A DNA stretch of 64,000 bases, from the NCBI GenBank assembly GCA_004431415.1, contig QPMI01000048.1, positions 62,001-126,000 of the forward strand, in the 5' to 3' direction. The position numbers and the translations under genes are program-made. This DNA is from Cyanophora paradoxa. Lineage: Eukaryota; Glaucocystophyceae; Cyanophorales; Cyanophoraceae. The notes beneath the pieces were generated by a model. The model made no database searches. It saw only the letters and a program-made list of their open reading frames with translations, and was not told the DNA's origin. Of the stretch, positions 45,600 through 57,798 are shown piece after piece (within the stretch, counting starts at the first letter, position 1; every line of letters starts with the position of its first letter).

Positions 45600-47990
45600 C
45601 TTGTAGGCTCAAACCACCTGAGTCTGCATGCGCACTCTCTTTTGTTTTAGCTGTGTATACGTACCTCTCCCGCCTTCTGCGGCTCTGTCTCCTAATTATG
45701 AGCATCCCCCCACGTGCAGCGCCAGTGCGCTTGCAACTTTACATTGGATCGATTTCGAAGCACATGCACTCATCCTCACCCTAGCTCTCGCGCTATTCGA
45801 ATTTCCCTGCGCAAACATGAGGCTCGCTCGATCTGCTGGCCCGCGCGGGGCCGGTGCAGGGCTACGGGGCGGAGCGGGCGCGCTGGGCGCGAGAGACCCT
45901 TCGCAGGGCGGCGCGCGACGCCTCGAGCGGGGCCCGCGCTGAGCCCTCCCGGAGTCCGCGGCCGCCACGGCCCCGCCTCCGCCAGCGTCGCCCGGCGGCC
46001 TCTGCGGCGGCCGTCGGCGCGGCGGGGCGCGCGGGGCGCGCGGCGGAGCAACGGGTACCTTGGCGGGCGTGGGGGCGGAGGAGGCCTGCGCCAAGGCCGC
46101 CAGCACCTCCTTGGCGCTGGCGTCGAGGGCGTAGGTGAACTAGATGCCCTCCTGCTCCTCGTCCCGCGGCTCCTCCCGCCGCAGGGGAGCGGCGTCGTGC
46201 CGGGGTACAGCCTGCTCGGGGGAGGGCGGGGGCAGGGACGTCAGTGCGGCAGGGGCACGCGCCCGTGGGGCGCGCAGCGGAGCACCTTGGCGGACTTGGC
46301 GGGCGCCTTGCCGCGGGCCTCGTTGTGTGCGCTGCCCGGATGCACGTGCGCGGCCGCCGGCTGCGGCGCGCTCGGCCGGGGCGGAGGGGCGGCGGCAGCA
46401 AGCGGACCGCGGGGGCCGGCGGCGCGACGTTGCGGAGGGGTACAGGCGCGGCCGGTCCCTGCGGGATTACCGGGGGTGAGGAAGAGTCGGGGGTGGGGGA
46501 AGGAGTGGGGGGAAGAGCGGGGGGGGGAGGGGGGAGGGGGGGGGGGAGAGGGGGCGCGGACCGGGGGCCGCTGGGCGGTGCGAGCGTCGCGACGCGCTCG
46601 CTGCCGAAGCTGCCCGCGACGAGCTCGCCGGGGGCCCGGGCCTGCGCGGCGCCCGCTCGGCCCGGCGCCGCGAGAGGCGCGGGGCGGCGCGGCGCACGGG
46701 CTCGAGGGATCGAGGTCGGAACGGGCGCGACGAGGCGCCCGCCGCGGGCCGCTGCGGGCGGCGCCGAAGAGCTCCAGCGCCCCGCCCCGACGCCGGCCGC
46801 GCTGCGCCCGCCGCCCTGCGCGGCCGGCTGAGCGGGCGGCGCGAGCGGGTGGGGCGGGTCGGGCGCACGGGCGTGCAGCGGAGGCAGGCGGGGCCGGCGC
46901 CGCGGCGCGTGGCCGCGGCCGCCAGGGGCGCCTCGCTCAGGCCCTCGATGCGGCACACCTTGACGCCCTCGGGTCCTGCGCCCCGTCGGACGGGGCGGCG
47001 GGAAGGGCGGCGGGGGCGCACGGGCGAGGGGGCGACCCGACGCATCCCGCGCGAGGACGCGTCGCGAACGGCACGCAGCCCGGGGCGCTGCCCGAAGCCC
47101 TGCAGCCAGAGGGACCCTTCGCTCGCGAACGCGAATCCGGCCCCGCGCTCCTCGCGCGTCGGCAGAGGCGGCGCGCGAGGCCGGCGGCGGCGGGCGGCGC
47201 ACCAGGAGGAACGCGAACGTCTCGAGCTGCGCCGCCGCGCTGCAGTCCTCCGGGCGCGCGCCGCCGCCGCCGCGCCGCCGCCGCCGCCGCCGCCGCACCT
47301 CAGCGGAGAACGCCATGGGCTTCCGCGCACGGGCGCAGCCGTCGGGCGGCGCGAGGGCCGCTTCGGGGCGCCTGCGCCCGCGCGGTGCACGCCCAGCTCG
47401 CGCCGGCGGCCGCCGGTGGCCGCCAGCCGGTCGGATGCACGCCGCGAAGTGGTCAGGGCCCTGCCGCAGTGCCGTTAGCTTTGCGCAGCGCTCTCGGCCC
47501 GCCGGCGCGCGCGCGCACCACGCCCCCTGCGGGCGGGACGAGGCGGACTTTTTTTTCGCTGGGCGAGGCGTCCACAGCCGACGAGACCTCCCACCGAGTC
47601 CGCCCGTCGTTCAGCGCGAATGCGACGGCCTTCGGGCCGCTCCGCGTGCACACCCGCCCGCTCTCCTTGCTCTGCGCGCGGAGATCGGCGACTGGCGGCC
47701 AGCAGGCACTCCAGGTGGAATGCACCGGCGACGCGGCGAGCGCGGAGGCCGTTCCGTTGCTGACGGAGAAGCAGTCCGCATTACTTCGTTGATCAGCGCA
47801 CGCAGTGCCAGCGCGGCGGAGATGAGAGGCCAACGCGCAGCGCCGGCGTGCGGCGACCTCGTGATTCTGCGCGGGCTGTGCGCGACTGTCAGAAGGGCGG
47901 CATTGGCCGCGGGTGTGGGTTGAACTTGCCTAGCATCGAGGTCTGGAGCCATGGGCGCGGTCGTGCGGGAAAGGGTCGCGCAGCGGGCGT
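45600..47990 (-). repeat. U6: complete minus-oriented U unit
   Basis: Full unit running from MAPDLDARQVQPTPAANA (start near 47952) to the last block (stop near 45899) plus the outer tail (45600-45850) that matches 22330-22590 inverted. It shares with U5 the TAG in the acidic exon (46143) and the same local deletions, so U5 and U6 are the closest pair. Confidence 0.6.
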
Positions 47991-48317
47991 GTGTCGGACC
48001 GGACCGCGAGTACGGCCGTAGGCCTGTAGGTGTGCTTAAGCATTGTATGTGCTTAAGCCTGTATACGTAGTACGTACGTAGCTTAAGCTTGAGCAAATGG
48101 AGGTTTGGGTACAATAAAACCTAGGAGGAAAAACCCGCGCCGGCGAAAAACAACAATGGCTCATTGCAATTATTCAGAAGAATTTCACCGTTTTGGGGGT
48201 ACATGGTTCTAACCCAAATTAACCGTTCGAATTCGTCGCCGGCTGCGGGCCTGCGCGCGCGGCGCATGCGCATGCGCACTGCGCAGCCGCTGCGCTTTCA
48301 TGCTCGAGCTAGCTATA

Positions 48318-48563
48318 CCGTAGACGACTTAAATACCGCGCCACATATTACCGCGTTCTAAAATTTCGGCGCCGGTAGGCGCTTTAGCGCGGCACCAAAT
48401 TAGCGCGTTTTCATCAATTTGGGGTACGGCCCATACAAAAGTGTTAGCAAATCTAAGCAAAAGACAATTACCGCGCTACCAAATTACCGCGTTCTAAAAA
48501 TTTTGAGCGCGGTAATTTGGTAGCGCAGTAGTTAAGTCAGCGCGGTATATAAGTCGTCTACGG
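48318..48563. mobile_element. TA-flanked MITE upstream of gene B
   Basis: Inverted ends CCGTAGACGACTTA / TAAGTCGTCTACGG (22 of 23 bp matched over the longer arm) with TA at 48316-48317 and 48564-48565. The interior has paired CAAATTACCGCG / CGCGGTAATTTGG words shared with the outer MITE at 12156, so they are one family. Confidence 0.85.
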
Positions 48564-48779
48564 TAGCCGCTGCTGACTCAGTGACTCGCCAGTGAGAGTC
48601 GCCACTGAGTCGCCAGCCGCTAGCTATAGCTAAACAGCATCACGCCAGCAGCTATAGCTACTAGTAGTGCTCACTGCTCATATCAGCGGCTGTCGAAGCC
48701 TGTCGACGTCGCAGCGCTCGTATACGTACCGTATATATAGTACCGCGCGCTAACGTTCTGCTGTCTCGATCAGTCACAC

Positions 48780-51700
48780 GGTTATCGCCGTTGAATTGCC
48801 TCTCGCTCTCGCTCAACAACTAGCGAGCGAAGTTGGGGGCCAGGCCTAGGGCGCGGCCGCGATGCCAAGGGAGAAAGATCTCGTCAGACCAGTGCGGGAG
48901 GTGCACGCATACCTCCACTGCTACAGATCCAGCACGAAAAGCTCGCGATCCTATGTCGCCCAGTGCCACTGGTGCGTGCACGTGAACGTGACACGGCTCT
49001 CGCAATCCGTTCGGGCCTGCAGCTGTAGCTGCAACCCAGTTGCGATTTATTAATTGAGCCTGGCGCACGCAGCGGAGCCTCGCTCAAGAAACGGAGCGCG
49101 TTCGTTTGCCAGAAGGACAAGACGCACGTCTTTTGCGAGGCGTGCGTCAAGTCGCTGCTCGGCTCGAACTTCGCCAAGACGCGGGGCAAGAAGCTTCGAG
49201 GGCACCGCGTCTGCCCTGTCCCAGGCTGCGCGCCGCGCTCGTCCGTCCGGACCTTCTGCACTTGTCGCCATTGCGCCGAGGATCGTGGCAACGACGATGC
49301 GGGGGCGGCTGAAGGTCCGCTCGATTCTGATCGTGACCGATCAACATGATTAATATTACTTTAATTTCCAGCCTGACCTGTGATCATGACATGCATATGC
49401 CATTAATTCATAAATATAAATAAGGGGCTTGCAACTCTTATAATCAGGCGCAGCCACGGCTACGGATCCGACGGCAGACACCATACGCATCGCGATCGAT
49501 ATCGACAGCAAACATGACAAAGACGGATCCGGATCTGGAGATGATGGCGAGGTGCCCGGCCCCGCACAGAACAGCACAAAAAGAGCCTCTCGCAATCGAA
49601 ATCAACTAACACAAATATCATTGCGGCCGCAGTTATCCGCCGCCTCGGACTCGCTTAAGCTTCCGGGCTCCAAGGTGAAGACCATCCCCGAGGACGGGAA
49701 GACGTTCCTCAATGCAGCGTGCTGCAAAGTGCAGACGGCCAAGCAGCGCGCAGCTCTCGTCCGGCAGCTCAGCGCCTCGTTCTTCTCGCGCCTGGGTGGC
49801 GGGCTCGACTACACCGCCACCGTCCTCCTGCTCATGATCAACTTCCTGTTCATCATGGTCGCGGCTCTCCTCGACGACCCCACGACTCCCCGTGCGCCCT
49901 CTCGCGCTCTCGTCTATGGGCAGGCTTGTGTTCAGGCCTCGGCTTACGCATTGTTTCTGCAGTGGAGGTCGCGCAAGCCTTGAAGAAAATCTGCCTCGCG
50001 CCTCTCAAGCGCGCCGCTGAGAACGTGGGCGCTCGCTCGCTGTGGGCGCTCATCCTTGGGGAATCCGGGCACGGTTCGCTAATTCTTGATCAGATAGAGA
50101 GAAGTCTAATTCTGAGTTTCGGAATTGCATCTCACATTCTGAAACAGGCAAATCAACACTGGCGGGGGCCCTTTTCAAGCGCCATGCACCCCGCGATCCG
50201 CACTACTTAGAACAGCTTTGCGAGCGCTTCGGGGTCCCCGTCGACATTCCGATGGTGCGTTAATAAAACTTATATCATGTGACTCTACATCGACTTTCGC
50301 GTTGTGCGAATTATGGGAATCTTGTCCTGACTAAATATGTCGCAGGCGTCTGCTTCCACGCCGGTTCCGGCACGTGCGCGTCGCTGGCAGCTGCGATTCG
50401 ATCTCGAAGGGAAAGTTGCGGCTGGGACCAGCGTCTACCTCCAGGTGTGATGTGATGTAAACTGCAGACGTATAAATATGCAGTGCCTGCGAAATCGGTC
50501 GATAAACTGAAAATAAAGGCTGTTCAAGCATTTCTCTGCTCCATGGCCAGTTGAATTCTATGGCACATATTTGTTCGCTACATCTTACACTCCTCGCCCC
50601 TCGTGCAGCTTGGGGTGATCGATTCGAAGTCGAAAACTACGCTGCCGCATTCCTTTGTCGAGGCGAATGGGTCACTCCACTGCGTGCGTACACGATCCAT
50701 GCATATGTGTCTGATGATCATGAATTTCGAATCAACGCCGCACGTGACCGAATTTTTGTATTACAATCGATTGCAGCTGCAAGTCACCACCGACAAAGAC
50801 CTTTACAAGAGAAGCCCCGAGCACACCGAGAAGACGCATCGCCTTTTCTCAATCGGCACCTCGTTTTTCCGACTCTGGTGGAACGACGACGGAACCTGCT
50901 GCTTGCAGGTTCTCGCCCGGACCCTCGCAGACAAGAGCCTGATTACCATGGGCGCCGGGAGTAGCGGAGAGCGCCTCCCGTTGGACGAAAGAGACATCGA
51001 CAAGGCCAATTTCGTTGGCTTTGCACGCTCTGGCTCCAGTCAAGAGCCGAGGAAGCTCTCCTACTCGTGCAGACGAGCTACGGTTCGCGTTCTTAATTAT
51101 GGAAACTTGCGCTCGCTTGCACTCAATAATCTAACATCATGAATGTAATAATCTACACGGTTCAGCGCGCGTGCACTAATATATCACTCGCTGCAGGCGG
51201 CCCGCTTCGCCCTCGTACTCGTTGAAGGGAAGGGGAAGTCGGCGGAGGATGCGCCCGGCCACCTCGAGCTTTACGTCGATTCTGTGGACGGGCCGCGCGT
51301 CGGCGTCGGCAAGCTGAAGAAGGGCAACGTGGACGCTCTCGTCGTCGCCTCCAGTCCATCTTCGGTCCAGGCGGCGACCTTCTGCCCCATCTTTATGGTC
51401 AGTTAAAAACCGTAGCCGAGTCTTTTGCTGTCCCCGAACTAAGGATCAGCTACGAACAGGTCAACTCGAAGGAAAGTCGTGAGCCGCAGTCTGGAGGCTC
51501 ATCGGGCGCAGAAGCCCTTTCCAAAATCCGCGCCCAGTTCTGCAGAACGGAATCGTGGAACAAGCAGCCCCTTCCTCCGTTGGAGTACGAGAAGTTCAAA
51601 GAGTTCGACACCCAGAGGGGAATCGCTCCTTGCGGGAAGCAGCATCGATACACCACTATCGTGGCCGAGGTGCGACGTTCTGCGTTCTGCTTACGCTGCA

Positions 51701-54700
51701 CAGCTTTCAAGTATTTTTGAGCTCACTGTACGGGTATATGTGACTTGATGCGAAGGCACTGCGGAGTTGCGGGCCGACGGACACGCCAGCGTTGACGGTT
51801 GAATGGCGTGACGCGAGCTCGCTCTGGTCTCTAATCAAGAAAGGGCTCCATCTTCATGCTGAACCGATGCCGCCGACACCGCTCTCCACAGACGAGGACT
51901 CGCCGAGTGCACAGGTGATCAAGGAACGAAAGCTGGTCGGAGGAGAGATCGCTGCGTCCTTTGGTCGCGACTGCAATCATCCAGACTACCGCCGCTTAAG
52001 AACCCTCGAGCAAACGCCTGGTGCGCAATTTGTGATCTTGAAATTGAACCCAATTTTTCCGCTTTCGGCTCTTGTAATTGATGGTTTTATTTTGCGGGTG
52101 CAGCTGACCTCACCCTCCCTGTCGACATGGTGGACCGTTTGGGCAAGCGCGAGATCTTCGAAGTGTACAGCACTGCTTCCGAGGGCGTCCTTCTGGGCCT
52201 TCGCATTGCCGGCATCATGTGAGCCTCCGGATCCCCGCGACTGATGCATATGCATGCCGCAAAGCGCTTTTGAATCACGATGGACATTGCAGGACAGCGA
52301 CGGCGTTTCCTGGACTTCTGTGCACTCCCCTGGAGCTGGAGGCGACTGGCGTACGGCGTCTGCCCGCCATCACCTTCAACCTTCCCACTCGGCTCCCGAA
52401 GGGCCTCGACGAAATGGTTGTCATCAGCACGCCGGTGCGCACTTGAATTCGATATTCAGACCTCTGCGATTATTTCTTAGTATTCGTTTAATATTGACTG
52501 CGGGCCCGGGCCGGGTCCTAGGGTGCGAAAACCGACAGAGATCTCCCGCCGTTCGAGCAGCGGCTCGTGAACGAGTCCGCGAACATCGACGTCGACACGG
52601 CTCTTCTCGTGGCTAAAGAGCGAGCAATGACCCACGGGACCGTGCGCTGGCGCCCCATGAACATGAGGCGCCGCTTTGTTTGCCTGGCCTGCTTGTACAT
52701 GTGACCGCTTCGGCAGGTTGGCGACCAGCTTCGGAGGGGCGGGTCGGGCGGCACGAGCTCCACCGTCTGGCACAATTATCTGCATCGCAGCATGCCGTTC
52801 GGTGCGTTGCGAGTTGCAATCGGCGTGGAATTAGCGCTCTATTGCTGGTAACGTTGCAGCCCGCACCTTATATCAATCATGAGCCGCGTACATGTGCAGT
52901 GGCCGTGTGCAATCCCGACAAGGAGATGGAGGAAGATCCTGATCACATTCAGGAAGGGGTGAGTTCTTTTGACCGACGTTTATTCCAGCCTGGTCAACAT
53001 TGCAATTGAACATTTCGGCAGGCGCGAATTGTTGCCGAAACGCTTTGGACACTTGCAGAAGAGACACTTCCGGGAGCGGGGGATGCAGATCTAGACGCCG
53101 AATCGGTGTCGACGTCGCGAGTTGAAGACTGCAAACAACGGACCCTCTGCACGGGTGCGATTCGAATCCGTCAGTCGGCTCTATGCATACGCGCTGATCA
53201 TGAAGCCCGCTCTCCGGCTTATAAACAGGCGGATCTTTCACAAATCCCGACGCCGCCTGGTGATTATGAGGCCACTCTAAAGCACTCTTTGGAATAAATT
53301 AACTTGTACATTGTTGTGGCAGGCTCGGAGTTCTGTGGGAGCAGCTGCCGCTTCTGACCACCGCCTCCCGCACTGAACGCCTCCTTCGCATTGTAGAGGC
53401 CTTTCGTGCCGAGCTCCCTGCGTTGCTCGAAGTTTTGAATCCGGTGCGTCGTTGCCTGCAAGCATATAATTTATGATCTTGACCATGATTAATATTTGCC
53501 GTCCGTGCACTCATGCAGGCGGTAGCTCTCGCGGAGCTCAACAACATCCCCCTAGACATCAAGGACCTGTGCTGGAGGCACGCCGGGCAGCAGATCATTG
53601 CCCGACTCAAGAGACTCCATTATGAGAGTGAAACCCTGCCTGGGCTTTCGGGCAACGATCCAGGCAAGGGGCTGTGGCTCGCCCAGCAGAACATCGCAGC
53701 TGGGATAGCTTCGCAGCAGGCGAGCGGTATCCTGGAGCGTGCAGCGGGCATCGTCGCTCGGGTGACGACTTTGCCGGCACTCGTCACGAATCGCTTCTTC
53801 GAGCTCAATCGCAATCAGGTGCTCCACATGTACAGCTGTAAATGGTCACGAGCTCCTCGAGCTCTATTCACCAACTCGATACATTGCAATTGCTTTCGCA
53901 GAAAGTCAAGGCCGCGTTATCGAGCGTGGGCTCCAAGAAGCAAGCGGAGGCGTTCCTCTCTTACTGGGCGAAATGCGCCGACCCGGAAGACAGCGGACCA
54001 GTGCGCTCGGACGCTCGTTAATTTCCCCAATTTCCCACCTCACGACGAGAAACGGCGCGCAGCTCGGCAACGTCCTGGTCGGAGACCTCGTGGCGAAGGC
54101 AGCGCAGGCTCTGGCAGAGCAAGCCAAGTCCGGCGAGGGAAATACGGCCACCCTTTACGACGTCCTCATCGCGTTTGTTGAAGGCGCCTCACGGCGTCAC
54201 GCTGACTCCTTCCTGGTGCGAAATAAATCACCGAGCGGTTCTCATACTGGCGGGTCTATTCGCGGGCACGTCGTAATTTGGTGCGCGCAGAACCTTGAGC
54301 CACCCCCGGGACTGGGCGAAGAGGAACTGAAGTGCTGGAACACACTCATTGAAAATTTCCATTGTCTTTTCCCAATGTGCGCTTGGTCTGGTCACGATTT
54401 TGTGACGCCTTCAAACTAGACTCGTAACTTTGATTACGAAGGCATGCGCGGATGAAGCTTCGAGTTGTCGTGCACAAGATTTGTGACGAGTGCGAATCAG
54501 CTGCACCTTCGAGGTTAAGAATAACTTCTAATCACCGGTTAAACCAGGATGCTCTCTGGCGACGAGAAAAAAAGCGAGCACATCAAGTCCGTGTGTAATG
54601 TGACAGGCAGATTGCTCGCGGGTCTCTTTCTGGTGCATTTCCGCTTACGCGTTTCTTTTGAGCGCGCTCACCTTCTGCGAATTCGAAGGTGGATCCCCTT

Positions 54701-55940
54701 CCCCTCAATCCAGACTCCAAAGCAAGAGAGCCAGCCCCGTTCAAGGTTTAAGCAGATATATCGCTTTTGCTTCCTCATTGCTTTGTCCTCAAAGCAGCCC
54801 AGTTCGCCTACCTCGGACAACGGATTGAACAGCTGGCAGCTGCCGGCAATGCAACCACAGGGGGATGGCCGTGGCCTGCAGACCTTGGAGAAAAGTTCAC
54901 TGTTGCGGTGCGATGTGCCAACGTTAACGTGCAATGTCTCGCCACCAGTATGACAAGCCTGCAATGCTGACTTCACTGTTGGGCTGCAGGGGCGGCCTAC
55001 AGGCTCCACTTTCGCAAGCCGCGGCACGCGCTCCGTAAGCTAAAATAGACCAACTTCCGAAGTTCAACATCACGTGCACCGGTACCTCGTGCACGTGCTC
55101 ATGACAGTTTGCAGGGGCCGTCAAACCCTGCGCTGGCGAACGAGATTCTGGAAGGGGCGGGCCCTGACGCACCTCCCGGCCTCCACAACTGCGTCTCCCG
55201 CTACCTGAGAGACGCAGTGCGCGCTCGGGGATCTCTTCCGAGTTCAGATTCGAGCGCTATATATATATATTAATGAAATGATTCGTCTACCAGATGGGCA
55301 CCATCGGCATTGGAATTTCGAGTAAGATTTCCACGCAGTTTATGGAGATCTGCGCCTCCGACATTCGAACTCTCTCGCGGTAGGAAGTCTCGCACGCTTG
55401 CAGACTGCAGACTGCAACTTCGTAAAAGTCGCAATTGATCTAGATCTGCGATTTTGCACAGGCCGCGAACAAACCTGGCGCAGTATTTTGGACCGGCGCT
55501 TGCGCCACTGGTCCGCGCCCATTGCGCTGTAAAGGCTATCACCACCGCCCTCACGAAGCTCCAAGCCCAGTGCGAGATTTAAATCTACAGCTGCTGTTGG
55601 CGGTTGAACTGCGGCGCTGGCTGACTCGCTGTACACCGATCAGGCTGCGGGACGAACGCCAGCAAGCTGACATTTCCGTGGGCGCGGCGCGGAAAGCTTT
55701 CGCGAAAGCTCTTGCTATTCAGTCGGACAATGAATTCGAACCCGAGGTCCTGATCGACGAGGACGCCGACAGCGATGCCGAGGCCCCCGCAGTTAACGTT
55801 GCGCCTGCAGCAGGAGCTTCGAATTCCGCTTCCGCGGGCGGTGACACTGCCAAAGGTACCGGTGCTCAGGAGCTCCCCGCTGCTGAAGTCGCAAGTTGAC
55901 CGATATTGATATACATCATGACTCGCAGTCTCAACTCGCT
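48780..55940 (+). repeat. 7-kb segmental duplication, member B
   Basis: Direct duplicate of 28260-35440, including introns. The outer borders fall close to the gene ends, so the duplicated unit is essentially one gene with its flanks. Confidence 0.85.
48862..55899 (+). CDS. Large Cys/His-module P-loop protein, copy B
   Basis: Paralogue of the gene at 28321 with the same exon order and splice sites. Exon 1 (48862-48969) reads MPREKDLVRPVREVHAYLHC and ends QCHW; exon 2 from 49073 gives GASLKKRSAFVCQKDKTHVF and the same Cys/His spacing (CPVPGC, FCTCRHC). The P-loop GESGHGKST is again split by a phase-1 intron (exons ending 50068 and starting about 50148). Helical exons follow and an acidic Ala-rich C-terminus ends LPAAEVAS-stop. 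No frameshift was found in exons I checked; a replaced stretch at 52660-52700 lies in an intron if the GTGCGC donor at 52642 is used. Function unknown; probably the same as copy A. Confidence 0.72.
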
Positions 55941-56498
55941 CGCGCACCGCCAGTTCGACAACTCTTCGCGACCCTGGCCGGGGGCGGAAGCGCCGAGCCT
56001 CCCACTCCCCCGCTCCAGCTGTCTCCGACGACGATCGCGAGTGATCGGCGGATCCAACGGTGGAGTCGACATTGTAGCTATACATATACGCATAGGATTA
56101 TAATTAGGAAACTCAAGCTTGGAGCTTGAGAAAAGAGAATTCTGGCCCAGTGGTTTCGTCTTTCGTCACCGCTTCGTCTTCGAATATTCACAGACTCAAA
56201 GCCATTCATTGAACTTTAGATCTTCCCCTCTCGCCCCCAAAGCCCGATTCAGCCTTCTCAGCCTTCTTAACGGCACCAGCCGCGCCCAGCCGTTGGCTTT
56301 GGGGCTTGGACTGCGCATGCTTCCCGCTCCTGTGTCCGCCTTGGCTTTGGCATCATTCGGCGGGCTGGGGTCGTTTAGATCGTTTATAATTAGGTTTAAA
56401 GGTTTACCCCCTCCCTGCCTGGCCGGACCTATCCGAGCAATGTTTTTTAGCTATAAAGGTTTGGGGGCGGGGGGGAGATCTAGCTATAGAGGGGGCGC

Positions 56499-57065
56499 AG
56501 GAGGTGGCGGTGGGCGGGGCGCGGGCGGAGGCGGCGGCGCCGCTGCTGGCGCGGGCGTACGAGGCGGCGGGGAGGGAGGAGGAGGGCGCCGCCATCCGCC
56601 GCGCCTACGGCCTCCCCGCCGCCACCTCCCGCGCCAGCAACCTGTAGCGAGCTCGAGGGAGGGTTTGGCCGGCCCGCGCAGGGCCGCTCCAGCGCTATAA
56701 TTAGCGGGTGGGACCGCGTCTTTATACCGCACCAGCAACCGTTGCACCTGCAGTGACTCGGCTAGTTACTAGTTAGTTAGTTGGTCAATTAGAGATGCAT
56801 GGCGCGGCCACAGCGGCGGCGGCGGCGGCAGCAGCAGCAGCAGCAGGAGCAGTAGCAGGCGCTGACTGTTGTTAGCAGGCGCACGCAACCCTACAAGGCT
56901 ATCAACCCCTCTAAATCTGTACTGTCGGCCAGCCCCGAGCTCGAGGCCGTCACACGGCGTCGTCCCAGAGTCGGACCCAGACGGTCAGGCCGTTGCCGCT
57001 GGGCCTATGCGAGCAAATTAAACGGTTTTTTAGGCCTCCGTCCTTCCCGGCCCGTTGATCATGAA
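56499..57065 (+). pseudogene. Orphan duplicate of the NACHT-TPR last exon and 3' region
   Basis: Matches 9783-10480. The terminal exon frame (AEAAAPLLARAYEAAG... SRASNL, stop 56645-56647) is intact, but the acceptor CAG of the original is CGG here (near 56520) and no upstream TPR exons exist. The downstream CAG/CGG repeat and hairpin are also duplicated. Probably non-functional; it could serve as a donor for gene conversion. Confidence 0.75.
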
Positions 57066-57099
57066 CTTGAACTCGTTCATGATCATATTCTGTGATCAT

Positions 57100-57798
57100 T
57101 AATCAGCTTCGAGTTTCGAGTTCAACGGTTCGTGATAGCCGGGGGAACTTCGAGTTCGAATTCGCTCCAGTGGCGATTAACCCCCAGTGATTAAACCCCA
57201 GTGGCGAGTTACAAGCCGTGCCCCCAGTGGCGAGTGGCCATGGCCCAGTGGGATGTTCGCTTGCACTGCGCAGTGCAACTGCAATAGTTATATAATCTAG
57301 ATCTTTTAACAGAAAACTCGATTAATATGGTGAATTTACTCGAATTCAATCATGACTCAGTGATTCAAGATTTGTTTTTGAGAGACTACCGCGGGGCGAA
57401 TCCCCCTTAGGTAGTTCTATCAAAAGACAGCAAAGTACTATTTAAAGCCAGCAAAGTACTAGTAAACAACTATTGAAAAACAAAGACAGCAAAGTACTAG
57501 TAAGCACAAATCAAAGGAGCCGAGAGTACGTGCACGTGAAGCAAATGTGAACTGCGCAACAAATCTCAATCTTACTGTAGATGTCGCCGGCTGCGCTCGC
57601 TATCTGTGGCGCCGGCTGTATAAGCGAGCATGCATGAATCGAAATGGATGCGACCTGGCTTAATCTTTTAAAGCTTAAGGGCTTAAGCTTATAAAACTCT
57701 ACGGTGGAAATGGGGGCTTCAGCTTATAAAACTCTACGATTGCGATCTTGTCCATGGGAGCCATCCAGCTACAAATCTAGACTCGATAAGCTCTAGAT
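57100..57798. other. Intergenic, no gene seen
   Basis: AT-rich with local direct repeats (cccagtggcgag at 57180-57235; gacagcaaagtacta three times at 57425-57500; cttataaaactctacg twice at 57685-57735). It separates the orphan exon from the 3' end of the cyclase gene. Confidence 0.6.
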
